DNA from: Clostridiales bacterium
GTDB taxonomy: Bacteria > Bacillota > Sulfobacillia > UBA995
Direction of reading: 5' to 3'
Length of the DNA: 6,152 nt
Assembly (NCBI GenBank): GCA_003517845.1
Contig: DOZU01000019.1
Location: 1 to 6,152 of the forward strand
Positions 4,988-6,152 of this stretch are shown piece after piece. A program made the position numbers and the translations under genes. The notes beneath the pieces were generated by a model. The model was not told the DNA's origin, searched no databases, and saw only the letters and a program-made list of their open reading frames with translations. Within the stretch, counting starts at the first letter, position 1; the number at the start of each line of letters is the position of its first letter.

Positions 4988-5016
4988 GTAGGGGCGGGTT
5001 CCAAACCCGCCCCTAC
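4988..5016. repeat. Palindromic repeat, copy 2
   Basis: A 29-bp element with perfect 13-bp arms (4988-5000 and 5004-5016; GTAGGGGCGGGTT and its complement) and the loop CCA. It differs from the core of copy 1 at two positions. It lies 16 bp after the cstA stop. GTAGGGGCGGG palindromes of this kind are common dispersed intergenic repeats in several bacterial phyla and code for nothing. No T-run follows on the minus strand. Confidence 0.85.
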
Positions 5017-5032
5017 ATGGATCCGCCGGAGA

Positions 5033-6152
5033 CTAGTCGGCGATGGTGGGCCTGGCGCCCGCCGGCCCCTTCCGCCACACCCTGAACGCTATGCCGATCA
5101 CGCCCAGGCTGCACAGGAAGACGCTGATGCCGATGACCGCCAGCGTCCAGTTGCCCCTGGGGATGTAAGTGGTGATGACGCTGTAAGCCATGGCGACCAT
5201 GGAGGTGACCACCATGATCACGAACGGTATCACGTACGCGAGGATCGGGCGGCGCAAGCTCATCAGGAATACCGCGGCCGCGAGCAAGGCCAGCGACGCG
5301 AGGATCTGATTGCTGGCGCCGAACAGGGGCCACAGGTCCATCCCCAGCGGGAGCCTACCGGCACGGGGCACAGCGAGGAACATGACCGCCGCCAGCCCGG
5401 GAATCAGCGACACGCTCCGATCCTGGAACCACGCCGGCAAGCGGAAAGTGCTGGCGAACTCGGCGGTGACGATCCGGGTGAAGCGCATGGCCGAGTCCAG
5501 CGTGGTCATGGCAAAGCTCTTCGCCACCACCGCGAACAAGGCCGCGGCAAGGGCCACGGGGAAGCCGAGCGGCACCAGGAACGCCGCTCCGCCCTCGGCC
5601 CACACCACCGGCCAGCGAGCCGCTCCCCAGGCAGCGTAGAACTGCTCGTAGCCGGCCACTCCCAGGCCAACTACCGCCGTGAGCAAGGCAATGACCGCGA
5701 GATACCCTTCGGCCAGCATTGACCCGAAACCCACGAACTTGGCGTCGCCTTCCGAGCGCAGTTGTTTCGAGGTCGTGCCGCCGGCAACCAGGGAGTGGAA
5801 CCCGGATACCGCGCCGCAGGCGATGGTGATCATCACGAACGGCCAGATGGGCGGCGCCCCCGGTGGCGCAAGGCGGATGGCCGGCGCCACCAGCTGGCCG
5901 CCGCCGGCCAGCGCCAGGGCACCGATGCCGGCGCTGATGACGACCAGCGCGATGATCAGCTGGATGCCGTTGATGAAATCGCGGGGTTGGACCAGCGACC
6001 ATACCGGCAGGCGCGTGGCCACCACTATGTAGGCCAGCAGGATCCACACCCAGGTCGCGTACGGGAGTTGTAGCGGATAGGCAAGGCCTACCGGAACCAT
6101 CGCATACATGACGGCCACTGCTATGATGCCACTGATGATCGGGTTCACTTTC
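5033..6152 (-). CDS. cstA: CstA-family carbon starvation transporter, 5' end outside window
   Basis: CstA proteins are inner-membrane transporters induced by carbon starvation and linked to peptide or pyruvate uptake; the substrate here is not determined. About 372 codons are visible, and the frame continues through the right edge (the codon before GTG at 6148 is an in-frame AAA). The family is normally well over 450 residues, so the N-terminal membrane segments and the signature near the start are missing. Visible family blocks, numbered from the codon at 6148, are LVQPRDFIN (52-60), CGAVSGFHSLVAGGTTSKQL (111-130), FVGFGSMLAEG (138-148), TLDSAMRFTR (216-225) and LWPLFGASNQ (272-281). Several hydrophobic segments are spread along the sequence, two of them near the C-terminus (about 303-325 and 334-355), before a short basic tail. 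It is unrelated to sporulation, and the repeat-bearing gap separates it from spoIIGA. Confidence 0.93.
   Translation of the reverse strand, partial: KVNPIISGIIAVAVMYAMVPVGLAYPLQLPYATWVWILLAYIVVATRLPVWSLVQPRDFINGIQLIIALVVISAGIGALALAGGGQLVAPAIRLAPPGAPPIWPFVMITIACGAVSGFHSLVAGGTTSKQLRSEGDAKFVGFGSMLAEGYLAVIALLTAVVGLGVAGYEQFYAAWGAARWPVVWAEGGAAFLVPLGFPVALAAALFAVVAKSFAMTTLDSAMRFTRIVTAEFASTFRLPAWFQDRSVSLIPGLAAVMFLAVPRAGRLPLGMDLWPLFGASNQILASLALLAAAVFLMSLRRPILAYVIPFVIMVVTSMVAMAYSVITTYIPRGNWTLAVIGISVFLCSLGVIGIAFRVWRKGPAGARPTIAD

Noticed and set aside
4904..5016. Two 29-bp near-identical repeats separated by 55 bp, as in a minimal CRISPR array
   Set aside because: Each repeat is a complete palindrome, there are only two copies, the spacer is long and there is no cas gene. 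They fit dispersed intergenic palindromes.
4988..5016. Intrinsic terminator for cstA at palindrome copy 2
   Set aside because: The stem is strong but no T-run follows on the minus strand. Copy 1 has only a weak TTTT at a distance, so I left termination as a possibility there.

Overview
The window is a GC-rich piece of a Bacillota (Firmicutes) chromosome from an endospore former. It carries the sigma-E/sigma-G sporulation cluster and a B12-dependent ribonucleotide reductase. The gene set (spoIIGA-sigE-sigG, spoIIR, ylmC, nrdR-nrdJ), the GC content and frequent TTG starts suggest a high-GC clostridial lineage of the Peptococcaceae/Moorella/Thermoanaerobacterales type. I cannot fix the genus from sequence alone.

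All eight genes lie on the minus strand, so the locus reads from high to low coordinates. From the right edge the order is: a cstA-family transporter (5' end outside the window); a 237-bp gap with two copies of a 29-bp palindromic repeat and a likely spoIIGA promoter; spoIIGA and sigE, overlapping by ATGA; a 78-bp gap with a sigma-F-type promoter and an inverted repeat covering the sigG ribosome binding site; sigG; spoIIR; ylmC/ymxH (PRC-barrel); a 77-bp gap with a promoter and two NrdR-box-like palindromes 31 bp apart; nrdR; and the first 253 codons of nrdJ, cut by the left edge. No stretch above 300 bp lacks a gene.

The sporulation genes form one circuit. SpoIIGA is the membrane aspartic protease that activates pro-sigma-E in the mother cell. 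SpoIIR is the secreted forespore signal that switches SpoIIGA on. SigG is the late forespore sigma factor. Here spoIIR sits directly behind sigG, with no room for its own promoter, so both probably share the sigma-F promoter. In B. subtilis spoIIR is unlinked and expressed earlier than sigG. The inverted repeat before sigG should hide its Shine-Dalgarno in read-through mRNA from spoIIGA-sigE but not in mRNA started at the sigma-F promoter.

The nrdR-nrdJ unit looks like an autoregulated dNTP-supply operon: NrdR would bind its own promoter and control the class II reductase.

I see no CRISPR, transposase, phage or defence genes, no RNA gene, and no wholly new system. The points of interest are regulatory architecture and gene order.
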